In this document: positions 25,907-35,514 of the stretch, piece after piece
Layout of the letters: the number at the start of each line of letters is the position of its first letter
Position numbering within the stretch: the stretch's first letter is position 1
Source: Enterococcus termitis
GTDB taxonomy: Bacteria; Bacillota; Bacilli; Lactobacillales; Enterococcaceae
DNA length: 64,000 bases
Reading direction: 5' to 3'
Assembly: GCF_001730305.1 (NCBI RefSeq)
Contig: NZ_MIJY01000045.1
Location: 62,001-126,000, forward strand
Translations under genes and position numbers: made by a program
The notes under the pieces: model-generated
Databases searched by the model: none
Told to the model about the DNA's origin: nothing
What the model saw: only the letters and a program-made list of their open reading frames with translations

Positions 25907-26057
25907 CGATCTCTTTTCTTGATTATCTAGTAGATTTTCAATAAGCCTTCACCTCACAGTTATTATAGTCCCTAGATATAATGTTTAACAAATAAATTTG
26001 CTTAATAAACTTTTTTTTTATTTTAATTGCCTATTTTTAAATAGTTTTTGTGAAACA

Positions 26058-26082
26058 TAACACAATGTGTAATTACTATAAT
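26058..26082 (+). promoter_or_regulatory. Promoter of the WxL island with overlapping dyad
   Basis: The -10 TATAAT lies at 26077-26082. TAACACAATGTGTAA (26058-26072) is a dyad over the -35 position, where no good -35 hexamer exists, as expected for an activator-dependent promoter (Mga-like or recombinase-like protein). Confidence 0.5.
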
Positions 26083-26212
26083 ATAGAGGATGTAAGCCTT
26101 TTTAATCGTGAAAAAATGTAGATAAATTAGCCGTTTATTCTAAAACATCAGTTGATTAATGAGGATTTTGAAGTAGAATCGCTTGTAATATTCACGTAAC
26201 ATAAGTTTTAAG

Positions 26213-26241
26213 AAAACGTGTCCTACTGCACAAGCGTTTTT
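26213..26241 (+). promoter_or_regulatory. Possible attenuator in the leader of the WxL island
   Basis: AAAACGTGT (26213-26221) pairs with ACA-AGCGTTTT (26230-26240), followed by Ts, in a leader of roughly 190 bases before the first gene. The stem is imperfect, so this is tentative. Confidence 0.35.
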
Positions 26242-26280
26242 GAAGCGTAACTATTCATTATGAGAAAAGGAGTGGCGGAT

Positions 26281-26841
26281 ATGAAAATTGGTTATACGAA
26301 TCGTTCATCGAATAAAGAGTACGAGATTTTATATAGATTAGGATGTGAATCGATTGTCGATCGAGATGTTCATTTATCAGAGATAGATAGCTTTGAACAG
26401 TTTGTAAAGAAGAATATTGATCATGAGATGATTATTGTTGATTTAGCAAGTATTGGCAATAAATTTACGATCAACCAATTATATCCTATTTTGTCACTGA
26501 TTAAAAAGAATAAGGGTTCATTGATCATCAACGAGTTTTCTCAAACAAATTTATTTTCCAACGGCATTTATATCGAATTTTTATATTTAATGGCAACACA
26601 TGATAAAAAAGCCTACCGCATCAGGGCGGATGAAGCGTTAGAAACTGCCAAAAAAAATGGAACAGCTAGTGGTAGACCTGCTATTGGTTTGGATATTATT
26701 GAAAGAATTCGTTATATGTATGAAAAAGAGAAGATGACGATTCAAGAGGTCGCCAAAGCATGTAACGTTTCAATTGGAACTGTTTATAAATATACCCGAG
26801 CGACCGTGAAACAAAAAATACATAGCCAGGTCGCAAAATAG
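26281..26841 (+). CDS. Serine-recombinase-like DNA-binding protein with degenerate catalytic domain
   Basis: 186 residues from the ATG at 26281, with AAAGGAG eight bases upstream. The N terminus MKIGYTNRSSNKEYEIL resembles the resolvase opening MKIGYARVSTxxQ, and the domain ends with KAYRIRADEALETAKKNGTASGRPAIG before a resolvase-type HTH (MTIQEVAKACNVSIGTVYKYTRA). The motif with the active-site Arg pair (DRLSR) is replaced by DLASIGNKFTINQLYP, and the Arg before the Ser is shifted. Strand exchange is therefore unlikely, and I infer a transcription regulator derived from a recombinase. It is the first gene of the WxL island. Confidence 0.75.
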   Translation: MKIGYTNRSSNKEYEILYRLGCESIVDRDVHLSEIDSFEQFVKKNIDHEMIIVDLASIGNKFTINQLYPILSLIKKNKGSLIINEFSQTNLFSNGIYIEFLYLMATHDKKAYRIRADEALETAKKNGTASGRPAIGLDIIERIRYMYEKEKMTIQEVAKACNVSIGTVYKYTRATVKQKIHSQVAK

Positions 26842-26919
26842 GTAAGGCCTTTGAAAGGGGGTGGCGGCCTTCAAACAAGAGATGAAAAGAACGGCAAGAT
26901 AAGGAGTGAAAATAATTCA

Positions 26920-29900
26920 ATGAGGCAACAACGAACAAAGATAAAAAAATGGCAGATGTTAGGCGTTGGAATGACTATCTTAGGGATGGGAATTTGGTGG
27001 AGTCAATCGAATACATTACTCAAAGCAGAAAATGAGATCAATGCACCTAGCAGTGAAGAAACTAATTCTAAAGAAAAAACAACTCGATCAGCTGGAGACT
27101 TAAGCCGAGCATTGACTGTGGTATCGAATGAGCAAGGCTTAAAAGCTACACCCAAAGTTGTCACAATTGCTCAAAACGGTGCTTTTCCGACAGCTGGGGC
27201 GTCAACCTCAGAGCTTGCTAAGTTAGTAACTGGATTGACGATTCCAGCACCATCGACCGGTTTTACATTTGAATATGTCGATGCTGAAGGAGCATCAGTG
27301 ACACCAAGTAGTGCTGCAGAGGGATTTCAAACGGTTTATGTCAAGATAACTGAAAAGACGGGCTCATCAAGTATCCAAGTACCGATTCCAGTCAATATTA
27401 CAAACAGTACTACAACCGCTCTTCTCACGAATCAGGCCATGGTCAAGGCGGATAGCCGAATTATTCTATACCCAGATGAAATAAAGGATAAAACAAATCA
27501 AGAAATACAAGCTTTGATTCAATCGAAGGCAAACTTAAGTGCTTGGGATATGACTAGCGGTGAGTCACTACCAGTATCTGTCACAGCAACGACAGCCGTT
27601 AATAATACGGTAGGATCATATACTGCGACTTTCACTGCTAGTTTCAATGGGACAAATGCCACTACAACACGAACTGTAACGGTTTTTGGCGCGACATTAC
27701 GGTCAACCTACTTTTCAACGGCTCAAAATACATCACCAAGTATGGGAACTAATGGTATAACGTATTTGCTAAAATACCAAACAACAGCGGCTGCCACATC
27801 TACAGGTGCTACATACGAGTGGGTAGCAGACAAGTCTGGAACGCCAACTGTGCCAGCCAATACCTATGATGCTAGTGAAACAGGATTTAAATGGGGCTAT
27901 ATCAAGATGACTGACAAGGATAATCCAACAGTCTCAACAGTTATCGAAGTTCCTATAACCGTTACTAGTGACAATGTGACGATCTCTGGTAGCGACAATA
28001 TGGCCTACGGTACACGTAGAGAACTAAACATTCTAAAAAAATCTGACATAACAGATGGAACGACCATCGAATTAGCAGCCAATCTTAAAGAGAAGTTAGG
28101 TTTAACGGCCTGGGATGTAACTACGGGAACTGAATTACCAATCACGATTACTGACGTAGCAGGTTTAACTGTAAGTTCTAATGCTGGTACCTATGAACTA
28201 ACTTTTTCGATCACACTAGCAGATAACTCAGTAAAAACAGTTAAAAGAACATACACTCTGTTGGCGGATAATATCATTAATGATTTGTTAGAAGGCTGGC
28301 AGACAGTTCCAGTAGGTGCAACAGATGGCTTTATCGAAAATCCCATTAACAATTCTAAAATAGGGTTTAATGGAAAAGGGATGACGGGCTCAGCTAACAC
28401 TGGTGGTTCAGCTCTTCAAGGATTTGTGATTAGAGATAGTGCGAACCGAACATATATCCATAATTCTGCGAAAGTTGCTTCGATTCCTTTTGTAGATGGC
28501 AAAGCCGTTTATCCTAATGGTACAGCTGGTCTGGCGGGTTCCAATTCAGCCGATAGACAGATGGGCATAGGATATGGAACTTTAAATAGTAAGTTTGTCA
28601 GCCAGTTTTATTTGAAGAAAGGCAATCAACTTAGACAAATTTTAGTTGATCAAGCTAATCAGTTGGTCTATGTTTACGATTTGAAAATCAGTCAAAATTT
28701 GAATTTTTCTGTTAATTTATCCATGTATAATACTGCTTCAACAACACGCAGTCTGGCTATGTTGGAGAATGTTGATACCAATTATTACGTTGATAACGTG
28801 CCAATTTATTCTCTAGGTAATAACAGCGGCTTTTATATGGAACCCTCAACAGGTATACGGTTTACGATTAAACTGAAGGATTCAACAGGCCAGAATTTAT
28901 CTGATTTTAGCATGCAAGCACCAGGTAGTTATACAAGTGCTTCACCAGCTAATGTCCCTAATTCATTGCAAACCACCAATTGGTTTAAACATGATTTTTC
29001 ACAACTAGGAATCGAACAATATAATTATGCAAAAGATCAAGTTATCGTACGAAACGTCGATACAGCATATCAATTGGGTGCACCTTATCGACCTGTAGCC
29101 AGTGGAGAAGCTCTAAAAGCAGGGTATGAAATTTTTGCAGGGACAGAATTACCATATATGAGATTAACATCCGATCCAGAAGAATGGAATATTTATCAAG
29201 ATTATCAAGGTGGTGATTTTGTCACCGATTATACTTTAGCTAGTATTCCTCACATTGGTGGTAACGGTACGATTTATGTGGAGTATCCAAATGAGGAAAA
29301 ATTAAGTATTCCTTTTATAGCGGATCAAAATCTAGAATCTAAAGGTCAACTGACAATTCCACGATCGACCTTACCTTCTACACTTAATAACGAGCCAGGA
29401 TCAATTAAAAATTATACAACGAGTATGCTAGGGATTCATGAAACTGAGGGAGCGATGGAAAACTTGCCTTCCAATGATTATTCTGTGAGTGTCAATGTCT
29501 ATAATCTTGGGGGACAACCAATTGCTCAAACCATTAAACAAGGTACAACGTGGAGCAAGGCAGCTAGTGAATTAATCAAAGATCCTGTGATTTTGCCAGG
29601 GCATACTGCAATTTATGAGTATGCATCTGATTATCCAGATACCTCAAAACTTGGACTACAAATCGTTGAAGTTCGTATGACGGATAAAGAAGAACCGACA
29701 CAAACAAAAATTATCGAAGTACCAGTAAATGTTATTTCAGGTACACCGCCGACAACCGGTCTAACCGTTGCAGCGAATGATTTTACCGTGTCTAAAGCGA
29801 AATTAGCGAATTTATCAGAAACACAAATCAAAGACCTAATTTTAAAAGAATCAAAAGCAAAAGGTTGGGACAACGCTACAGGTTTATCGACAGATATAAA

Positions 29901-31470
29901 ACTAGCTGTTAAGACAACTGATTTAACAGCAAATCCAACAGAAACAGAATATAAAGCAACGATTCAAGGAACCAAAGATAGTGTGACGAGTGAAACAACT
30001 ATTACGATTTCCATTGGTGCAGATTTGACAGCTCAGCCAGTCGCTCAATCAATTCCATTAGGATCTGATGAAAGTTATTGGAAAGCGGCAAATCTTAAAG
30101 AAACAGTCAAAGATGTAATGGAAGGTAGTAATAAAGTTACAGACTATACAGTTACCTTAGTCACATCACCAACGACGGATCGTATTACAACTGATAGTAT
30201 AATGACCGTTAATGTTGCTAACGCAGCTGATCTAAGTCAATCGACTGATGTAGAAGTGCCAGTCAACGTAACTTGGGGAAATTCCTTAGCGCTTGGTGGA
30301 AGTGGAACTACGGTTAATGGATCTGGGCAATCTACATTGGCTCTAACTTTACACGAAGACAGTAACGAACGTCCGTATCTAAATTCTGCTTATGGTAACT
30401 TGCCAAAAGCAAATGAGAGTACTGCCTTAGCAAGTGCAGCAGCAGATGATCCATTCTATCAGGTAACTTATCTAGATATGTCAGGTCAGGCAACTGGCCA
30501 GAGTAATGCCAAAGAAGTGAATGATGGCCCAAATGCAGTAAATGATGTGACAATTCAAGGATTAGGCAGTCAAACACCAGCACAGTTGGTCGACCAATTA
30601 GGAACCAATGGCAAATTAAGTGTAAACTACGGCGACGTTCTAAAAGTCTACGTTAAGCAAGGACAACACGCATTGTATACAAACAATCAAGGTCCAGCGC
30701 AACCATTAGCGGACTTACCAAATAACGAAACCATTTTCGTACTAGTAACGAAAGACGGTTTTAAACCACTTTACTTTAATCAACTAACACCGAAAGAAGT
30801 GAGTATTGCTTCTGAATCAACGGCTACAACAGAACTTTACGACGCACATTACAACAGCTTAGCAGCTTATTTCACTACGAGTGGATCGAGCAGTAACTAT
30901 ACACAAATCAAACCAAATGGCTTTAAGACCTATCCCAAACTTAATTTAGCTGTCGGTGAAAGTGATAATGGTCGTGTTCTAGTAGCAGAACCAACAAGTA
31001 CGACTAGTAATCAGTATGTAACGTATGCCTATGATACGACGTTTGTCGGCACTGGACCAGAATTACAAATCGTTTCACCATTGTCTTCGTTAAGTTTCGG
31101 CAGCCAGACAATTAAATCACAGACCCAAGAAATTAAACGAACAGATCCAAATTGGGGCTTTACGGTATTAGATAGTCGTCAAACCAAAGCTGCATGGGTC
31201 ATTCAAGCGAAAATGAGTGAGCCATTTAAAACAAGTGATGCTAATTCGAAACAACTAAAAGGCGCCGAATTAAAACTCAAACAAGCAAGCGGTACGATTA
31301 GTTTAAATAGTGGGTATCAAACGATTTATACAAAAGAAAATCCTAGTGCCAGTAATAATGTTACTTGGTCAGCAGAGCAAGGCTTCTTTTTACAAGTCCC
31401 TCCAGGGGTGATTGATAAAGACGCCGTTTATTCAACAGATGTCGAGTTTATTTTGACGAGTGCACCATAA
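26920..31470 (+). CDS. Giant WxL-domain cell-surface protein
   Basis: 1516 residues from the ATG at 26920 (AAGGAG 13 bases upstream; a TTG at 26851 is the outer limit). Signal peptide (KKWQMLGVGMTILGMGIWW). Several Ig-like/Rib-like repeats of about 90-100 residues each contain a W-D-x-T-x-G strand (SAWDMTSGE, TAWDVTTGTE) and end in strands such as TRTVTVFGA or KRTYTLLAD. A middle region resembles other WxL-locus giants. The C-terminal WxL domain has VLDSRQTKAAWVIQAKMSEPF and ends EFILTSAP, so both WxL tryptophan motifs are altered (WVI, FIL). WxL domains bind peptidoglycan non-covalently. It probably forms a surface complex with the downstream proteins. Confidence 0.8.
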   Translation: MRQQRTKIKKWQMLGVGMTILGMGIWWSQSNTLLKAENEINAPSSEETNSKEKTTRSAGDLSRALTVVSNEQGLKATPKVVTIAQNGAFPTAGASTSELAKLVTGLTIPAPSTGFTFEYVDAEGASVTPSSAAEGFQTVYVKITEKTGSSSIQVPIPVNITNSTTTALLTNQAMVKADSRIILYPDEIKDKTNQEIQALIQSKANLSAWDMTSGESLPVSVTATTAVNNTVGSYTATFTASFNGTNATTTRTVTVFGATLRSTYFSTAQNTSPSMGTNGITYLLKYQTTAAATSTGATYEWVADKSGTPTVPANTYDASETGFKWGYIKMTDKDNPTVSTVIEVPITVTSDNVTISGSDNMAYGTRRELNILKKSDITDGTTIELAANLKEKLGLTAWDVTTGTELPITITDVAGLTVSSNAGTYELTFSITLADNSVKTVKRTYTLLADNIINDLLEGWQTVPVGATDGFIENPINNSKIGFNGKGMTGSANTGGSALQGFVIRDSANRTYIHNSAKVASIPFVDGKAVYPNGTAGLAGSNSADRQMGIGYGTLNSKFVSQFYLKKGNQLRQILVDQANQLVYVYDLKISQNLNFSVNLSMYNTASTTRSLAMLENVDTNYYVDNVPIYSLGNNSGFYMEPSTGIRFTIKLKDSTGQNLSDFSMQAPGSYTSASPANVPNSLQTTNWFKHDFSQLGIEQYNYAKDQVIVRNVDTAYQLGAPYRPVASGEALKAGYEIFAGTELPYMRLTSDPEEWNIYQDYQGGDFVTDYTLASIPHIGGNGTIYVEYPNEEKLSIPFIADQNLESKGQLTIPRSTLPSTLNNEPGSIKNYTTSMLGIHETEGAMENLPSNDYSVSVNVYNLGGQPIAQTIKQGTTWSKAASELIKDPVILPGHTAIYEYASDYPDTSKLGLQIVEVRMTDKEEPTQTKIIEVPVNVISGTPPTTGLTVAANDFTVSKAKLANLSETQIKDLILKESKAKGWDNATGLSTDIKLAVKTTDLTANPTETEYKATIQGTKDSVTSETTITISIGADLTAQPVAQSIPLGSDESYWKAANLKETVKDVMEGSNKVTDYTVTLVTSPTTDRITTDSIMTVNVANAADLSQSTDVEVPVNVTWGNSLALGGSGTTVNGSGQSTLALTLHEDSNERPYLNSAYGNLPKANESTALASAAADDPFYQVTYLDMSGQATGQSNAKEVNDGPNAVNDVTIQGLGSQTPAQLVDQLGTNGKLSVNYGDVLKVYVKQGQHALYTNNQGPAQPLADLPNNETIFVLVTKDGFKPLYFNQLTPKEVSIASESTATTELYDAHYNSLAAYFTTSGSSSNYTQIKPNGFKTYPKLNLAVGESDNGRVLVAEPTSTTSNQYVTYAYDTTFVGTGPELQIVSPLSSLSFGSQTIKSQTQEIKRTDPNWGFTVLDSRQTKAAWVIQAKMSEPFKTSDANSKQLKGAELKLKQASGTISLNSGYQTIYTKENPSASNNVTWSAEQGFFLQVPPGVIDKDAVYSTDVEFILTSAP

Positions 31471-31484
31471 AGCAGGGGGATGAC

Positions 31485-31808
31485 ATGAGAAAAAATAAAG
31501 TAAAGTATTTGATTGCCATTCTTCTAGCGTTGATTGTTGGTTTTTCTAACCAGCATACGGTCTTAGCAGAAGAGGCGTCGATGAAAAGTAATGCAGGGAT
31601 CAGCTTTGAAAATGATTATGAAGCAAATTCTACTGCATCAGAAGAATTACCAGATACAAATTCGCCTGTTCTAGTGACAGAGCAAGAAGTAAAACCAGCA
31701 GGCAAAAATTTACCGCAAACCGGGGAAATAATCGGAAATACAATCAGCTGGCTTGGGCTTATGCTCATTCTAATTGTTATGATCCGAAGCCGTCAAAAAA
31801 AGAAATAA
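31485..31808 (+). CDS. Small LPQTG sortase-anchored protein of the WxL locus
   Basis: 107 residues: a signal peptide (IAILLALIVGFSNQHTVLA), a short acidic extracellular region, the sortase motif LPQTG (about residues 76-80), a membrane segment (WLGLMLILIVMI) and the tail RSRQKKK. Small LPXTG proteins are standard members of WxL operons and are thought to tie the complex covalently to the wall. It starts 15 bases after the giant WxL gene and has a GGGGGAT site. Confidence 0.9.
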   Translation: MRKNKVKYLIAILLALIVGFSNQHTVLAEEASMKSNAGISFENDYEANSTASEELPDTNSPVLVTEQEVKPAGKNLPQTGEIIGNTISWLGLMLILIVMIRSRQKKK

Positions 31809-31826
31809 ACGTGTAAAAACGTTTAT
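31805..31826 (+). promoter_or_regulatory. Intra-operon hairpin after the LPQTG gene
   Basis: ATAAACG (31805-31811) pairs with CGTTTAT (31820-31826) with no full T run. It is a processing or weak-termination site rather than a strong terminator. Confidence 0.45.
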
Positions 31827-31856
31827 ATATAAAAAAGTATTGAGGAGAGTTTAGAT

Positions 31857-32714
31857 ATGAAAAAAATCAACACAACGAAATTAGTAAGCATGGGGTTAAT
31901 CAGTTTATGTGCATTAACTATAGGAGCGCCAAGTGCGTTAGCTGTAGATCCAGTAGCAAATAGTAAGGCAGATGTTAAATTTGTTGAAGATACTAGCACG
32001 ATTGATCCAGAGAAACCAGAAGTTGTTGATCCAACTGATCCAGATAAAGAGCCAGGAGTTGTTGATCCAGGTGGCGAAGGTACTGGTGGTAACGGGACAA
32101 AAGCGTTCAACATCAATTGGGTATCAAATTTCAAATTTGGTGAAATCAAAATTGCAGGTAAATCCATGACCGCTTTTGCTCAACCAACAACATTGAACTG
32201 GGCGACAGAAACTGGTGGTACATTAACGCCAACAGGAGACAAAACTGCTGGTTTAGCGAACTTCCTACAAGTAACAGATAACACAGGAAGCAATGCTGGT
32301 TGGAATGTAAAAGTTTCAGGAACACCTTTTTATGAGTTAAATGATGCAGGTCAAGAAATTACAACAAGCCAATTAGCAGGTGCTCAAATCAATTTAACAG
32401 AACCACAAGTTGTTGGACTTTTAGACAGCGCCAGTCTAGCACCAACGACATCTTTAACAGCGGATAAAGACATTTTGACAGGAACGAACACTGTACTGCA
32501 AGCAGCTGCTGGTAAAGGACAAGGAACTTGGTCGTTAACATGGGGAGCTCAAGCAGATAAAACCACTCTAAAAGGAATCACAGTTGCAACTGACGATACT
32601 ACAACAGGCGCAGCTACTTCTGGTGTGAAATTAACTGTTCCAGTTACTGCACAACCAAAAGCAAACAAGAGCTATCGTTCAAACTTAGTTTGGGTCTTTT
32701 CTACTGCACCATAA
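31857..32714 (+). CDS. WxL-domain surface protein 1
   Basis: 285 residues: a signal peptide (LISLCALTIGAPSALA), a low-complexity Pro/Asp/Gly linker (residues about 40-82, repeats of VDPTDP/VDPGGEG), then a WxL domain. The first motif is VTDNTGSNAGWNVKVSG (WNV), and the C terminus is SNLVWVFSTAP (WVF), both variants of WxL. This is the typical size and layout of enterococcal WxL proteins, which attach to peptidoglycan through the C-terminal domain. It has a GAGGAGAG ribosome site and lies within the operon. Confidence 0.88.
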   Translation: MKKINTTKLVSMGLISLCALTIGAPSALAVDPVANSKADVKFVEDTSTIDPEKPEVVDPTDPDKEPGVVDPGGEGTGGNGTKAFNINWVSNFKFGEIKIAGKSMTAFAQPTTLNWATETGGTLTPTGDKTAGLANFLQVTDNTGSNAGWNVKVSGTPFYELNDAGQEITTSQLAGAQINLTEPQVVGLLDSASLAPTTSLTADKDILTGTNTVLQAAAGKGQGTWSLTWGAQADKTTLKGITVATDDTTTGAATSGVKLTVPVTAQPKANKSYRSNLVWVFSTAP

Positions 32715-32789
32715 AAAAAGTAATTAAGTAGTGAAGAAAAAATAGTAGAACCTATAAAAAATAATGAATAACAAGGAGAAATTTAAACA

Positions 32790-33665
32790 ATGAAAAAAAT
32801 GACATTAGCAGGATTGGGAATCCTAACGTTTAGCACACTTATTTTAGGCAATCAAACAGCGTTAGCAACAGTAGAGAAACCAGAAGCAGATACTGAAGCA
32901 ACGGTTCAATTTGAAGCAAATACAGATCCTGATACACCAGAAGTAGTTGTCCCTCCAGTAGGCGGCGGTGAAGGTGGTATTGTTGATCCAGATGGTAGTG
33001 ATGGAAATAAAGGTGACGGAAACCCAAGTTTTAATATTGCTTATGTATCTAACTTCCGCTTCAACGAAAGATCGGATGATGATACAAACTTTACAAAATT
33101 TAAGCCAATTAAATTAAACGCCAACGGTATGACACAATGGGCTAAAGGAACGCAATTAACATTGAATGATGTTGACAAAGATGGCAAAGAGATTACACCA
33201 GCACAATCAACTGTATATAAAAACATTCCAAACTTTGTCCAAGTAGTAGACAACCGTGGTAAATTAAGCGGCTGGCACTTAGAAGTTTCAGCAGGCGATT
33301 TTAAAGGGAAAGATAGTGATGATCAAGAAGTAACTCTTAAAGGCGCAAACATCACATTAACTCAACCAACTATTGCAGGTCCTTCAGAAATCGAATTAAC
33401 AAGTCCACTTGCACCAACAACGTTCTCGTCTGAAAAGACATTAAATGCAGGCGCACAAACAATTTTAGATGCTAAAGCTAATGCAGGAACAGGTTCGTGG
33501 TCATTGAAATTCGGTCAAGAAGAAACATTAGCTGGTGCTGACTATGAAACATTAGTAGAAGATACTGGCGTAAAATTAACGATCCCAGCTACTGCTGAAG
33601 CAAAAGCAAATGTTGCGTATAAAGCAGATCTTAAATGGACATTAACAGACGCTCCATCTAACTAA
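32790..33665 (+). CDS. WxL-domain surface protein 2
   Basis: 291 residues: a signal peptide (LGILTFSTLILGNQTALA), a Gly/Pro/Asp linker (VVVPPVGGGEGG, VDPDGSDGN), then a WxL domain with VVDNRGKLSGWHLEVSA (canonical WHL) and C-terminal LKWTLTDAPSN (WTL). It is a paralogue of its neighbours, with clear but moderate similarity, so the set arose by old tandem duplication. An AAGGAG precedes the ATG. Confidence 0.9.
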   Translation: MKKMTLAGLGILTFSTLILGNQTALATVEKPEADTEATVQFEANTDPDTPEVVVPPVGGGEGGIVDPDGSDGNKGDGNPSFNIAYVSNFRFNERSDDDTNFTKFKPIKLNANGMTQWAKGTQLTLNDVDKDGKEITPAQSTVYKNIPNFVQVVDNRGKLSGWHLEVSAGDFKGKDSDDQEVTLKGANITLTQPTIAGPSEIELTSPLAPTTFSSEKTLNAGAQTILDAKANAGTGSWSLKFGQEETLAGADYETLVEDTGVKLTIPATAEAKANVAYKADLKWTLTDAPSN

Positions 33666-33675
33666 TAGGAAAAAT

Positions 33676-33703
33676 GTGCGTAGGAGTAGATCTCCTACTG
33701 CAC
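33676..33703 (+). promoter_or_regulatory. Intra-operon hairpin between WxL 2 and 3
   Basis: GTGC-GTAGGAG pairs with CTCCTAC-TGCAC around a five-base loop. No T run follows, so processing or mRNA stabilisation is more likely than termination. Confidence 0.55.
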
Positions 33704-33756
33704 TATTTAAAATGAAATAGACAATAAATAAAAGAAGATATTCGGGGGAAAGATAA

Positions 33757-34551
33757 ATGAAAAAAGTAACATTATTAACAGCAACATTGATTGCGGCTAC
33801 ACTTTTAAGCGCTCAATCAGCACAAGCAGAAGAGACAGTTTATCCAGTTAAAGCACAAAGTGATGCAACAGTGACACTAATCGGCGACGACGGAGAAGGC
33901 GGCAACATCACTGGACCTGGTGGAGGTACTGATGGTGGGAACGGCGGCGAAATCACTCCTCCTGGCGGCGGTGAAGGTGGCGAAGGCGGCGTTGTTGATC
34001 CAGGACAAAATTCTTCACTACGTTTAAGCTTACTAACAGCTTTTGATTTTGGCACAATTAAAATGTCAGGGAATACAGAAACGTACACAGCAAAATTACC
34101 AACACCAAACTTTGTTGATGGTGGTAAACAAGATCGTCCGAACTTTATTCAAGTTACAGATAACCGCGGAAACCTAGCTGGTTGGAATGTTACAGCAAAA
34201 ATGGCAGAACAATTCACGAATGGTGAAACGACTTTAAACGGAAGCTACATCACTCTTGATAATGGTTGGACACAACCGCAAACAGAAGACAATGCGATTT
34301 ATGCGCCAACAGTTACAAGTGGTTCAGTGACTTTAGCAACTGGAGCGGATGCACCGATTGCAACGGCATCAGCTGATAAAGGGATGGGAACATGGAATAT
34401 TATGTATGGAACGCTTTTTGCACCTGAAAAAGAATCACTAGGAGATGCTGCCAACAGTGTTCACTTAACGATTCCAGGGAATATCAAAAAAACAGAAGGC
34501 AGCTATACAGCAAAAATTCAATGGACATTATCTGACGCACCAGCTAGCTAA
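33757..34551 (+). CDS. WxL-domain surface protein 3
   Basis: 264 residues: a signal peptide ending SAQSAQA, an unusually glycine-rich linker (residues about 45-84, GGG/GGE repeats), then a WxL domain with VTDNRGNLAGWNVTAKM (WNV) and the C terminus IQWTLSDAPAS (WTL). The glycine run gives a local GC rise. It attaches to the wall non-covalently. GGGGGAAAG precedes the ATG. Confidence 0.9.
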   Translation: MKKVTLLTATLIAATLLSAQSAQAEETVYPVKAQSDATVTLIGDDGEGGNITGPGGGTDGGNGGEITPPGGGEGGEGGVVDPGQNSSLRLSLLTAFDFGTIKMSGNTETYTAKLPTPNFVDGGKQDRPNFIQVTDNRGNLAGWNVTAKMAEQFTNGETTLNGSYITLDNGWTQPQTEDNAIYAPTVTSGSVTLATGADAPIATASADKGMGTWNIMYGTLFAPEKESLGDAANSVHLTIPGNIKKTEGSYTAKIQWTLSDAPAS

Positions 34552-34571
34552 ATCAACAAGATTCTAGAGCG

Positions 34572-34610
34572 TTTAAAGTATGGAAGGATCTATAATTTCC
34601 ATACTTTAAA
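34572..34610 (+). promoter_or_regulatory. Intra-operon hairpin between WxL 3 and 4
   Basis: TTTAAAGTATGGAA (34572-34585) and TTCCATACTTTAAA (34597-34610) are a perfect 14-bp inverted repeat. No T run follows, so an RNase III-type or stabilising stem is likely. Confidence 0.65.
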
Positions 34611-34639
34611 TAACATCTAGTTTATTAAGGAGTGACGGG

Positions 34640-35377
34640 ATGAAAAATCAAATAATGCTTAGTACCTTGTTGGCTTTACTGGTAATGCCAGTGACAGCTC
34701 TTGCTGATGACGAAGCAAGCACAGGCTCCAATGCCTATGTAACCATTGAAAAATATACTGGTGATGGGGAACAGCCAGTAAATCCAACAGATCCAAATGA
34801 AACAGTAAAACCAGCCCCAGATACCGATGGGAAGAATCCACATCAGCCAAGTACTAAAGGGCCATTAAGTTTAAATTATGTGTCAAATTTACAATTTGGC
34901 AGTCAAGAAGCGAACGGAAATGATGCTGTGTATCAAGTGAAACCAGATCGTGTGATCAATAGCCAAGAGGTCGAAATCGAAGTACCGAATTTTGTTCAAA
35001 TTACCGATCATCGAGGAACAAATTCTGGCTGGACGCTAATGGTCAAACAAGATGGTGCATTCAAAAATGGTGCACATAGCTTAGATGGAACAGAATTAAT
35101 ATTTACCTCACCCGTTTTAAGCAGCAAGTCAGGTAAAGACAATACGTCACCAACAGCGAATGCTAATTTTACCTTAACTGCTGATGGTAAGTCGGCGATG
35201 GTTATGTCTGCTGCTACAGATCAAGGAATGGGAACATGGGTCGATTATTTTGGAAAAGACCTAGAAGCAGCAAAAACTGGGATTCAATTAAAAATCCCTG
35301 GGGACGCTAAAAAAGTCGCCGGATTTTACCAAACAAGTCTAACATGGACATTAACAGATACCCCTTTTTCTGAATAA
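34640..35377 (+). CDS. WxL-domain surface protein 4
   Basis: 245 residues: a signal peptide (LLALLVMPVTALA), a Pro/Asp linker (VNPTDPNETVKPAPDTDG), then a WxL domain with ITDHRGTNSGWTLMVKQ (WTL) and the C terminus LTWTLTDTPFSE (WTL); both motifs are canonical. It is the last of four tandem WxL paralogues. AAGGAGTGA precedes the ATG. Confidence 0.9.
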   Translation: MKNQIMLSTLLALLVMPVTALADDEASTGSNAYVTIEKYTGDGEQPVNPTDPNETVKPAPDTDGKNPHQPSTKGPLSLNYVSNLQFGSQEANGNDAVYQVKPDRVINSQEVEIEVPNFVQITDHRGTNSGWTLMVKQDGAFKNGAHSLDGTELIFTSPVLSSKSGKDNTSPTANANFTLTADGKSAMVMSAATDQGMGTWVDYFGKDLEAAKTGIQLKIPGDAKKVAGFYQTSLTWTLTDTPFSE

Positions 35378-35380
35378 GGA

Positions 35381-35469
35381 CAACTGAAAGAAATAAGAAA
35401 ATGTTTCACTGACAACGGGAATAAGCATCAACAGTCCCTGTAAAACAGTTCTTTCTTTCAGCTGTTTTT
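35381..35469 (+). terminator. Long imperfect stem with T run inside the WxL operon
   Basis: CAACTGAAAGAAA (35381-35393) pairs with TTTCTTTCAGCTG (35452-35464), with an inner GGGA/TCCC helix, followed by five Ts. It probably reduces expression of the downstream DUF916 gene. Confidence 0.55.
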
Positions 35470-35514
35470 CATAAATAAGGGTGTTGGGATGAACAAAGAA
35501 AAGAGGAACTGAAG

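Noticed and set aside
33840-34088. Proline/serine-rich minus-strand frames opposite the glycine-rich parts of WxL genes
   Set aside because: They are antisense shadows of low-complexity coding sequence with no start signals.
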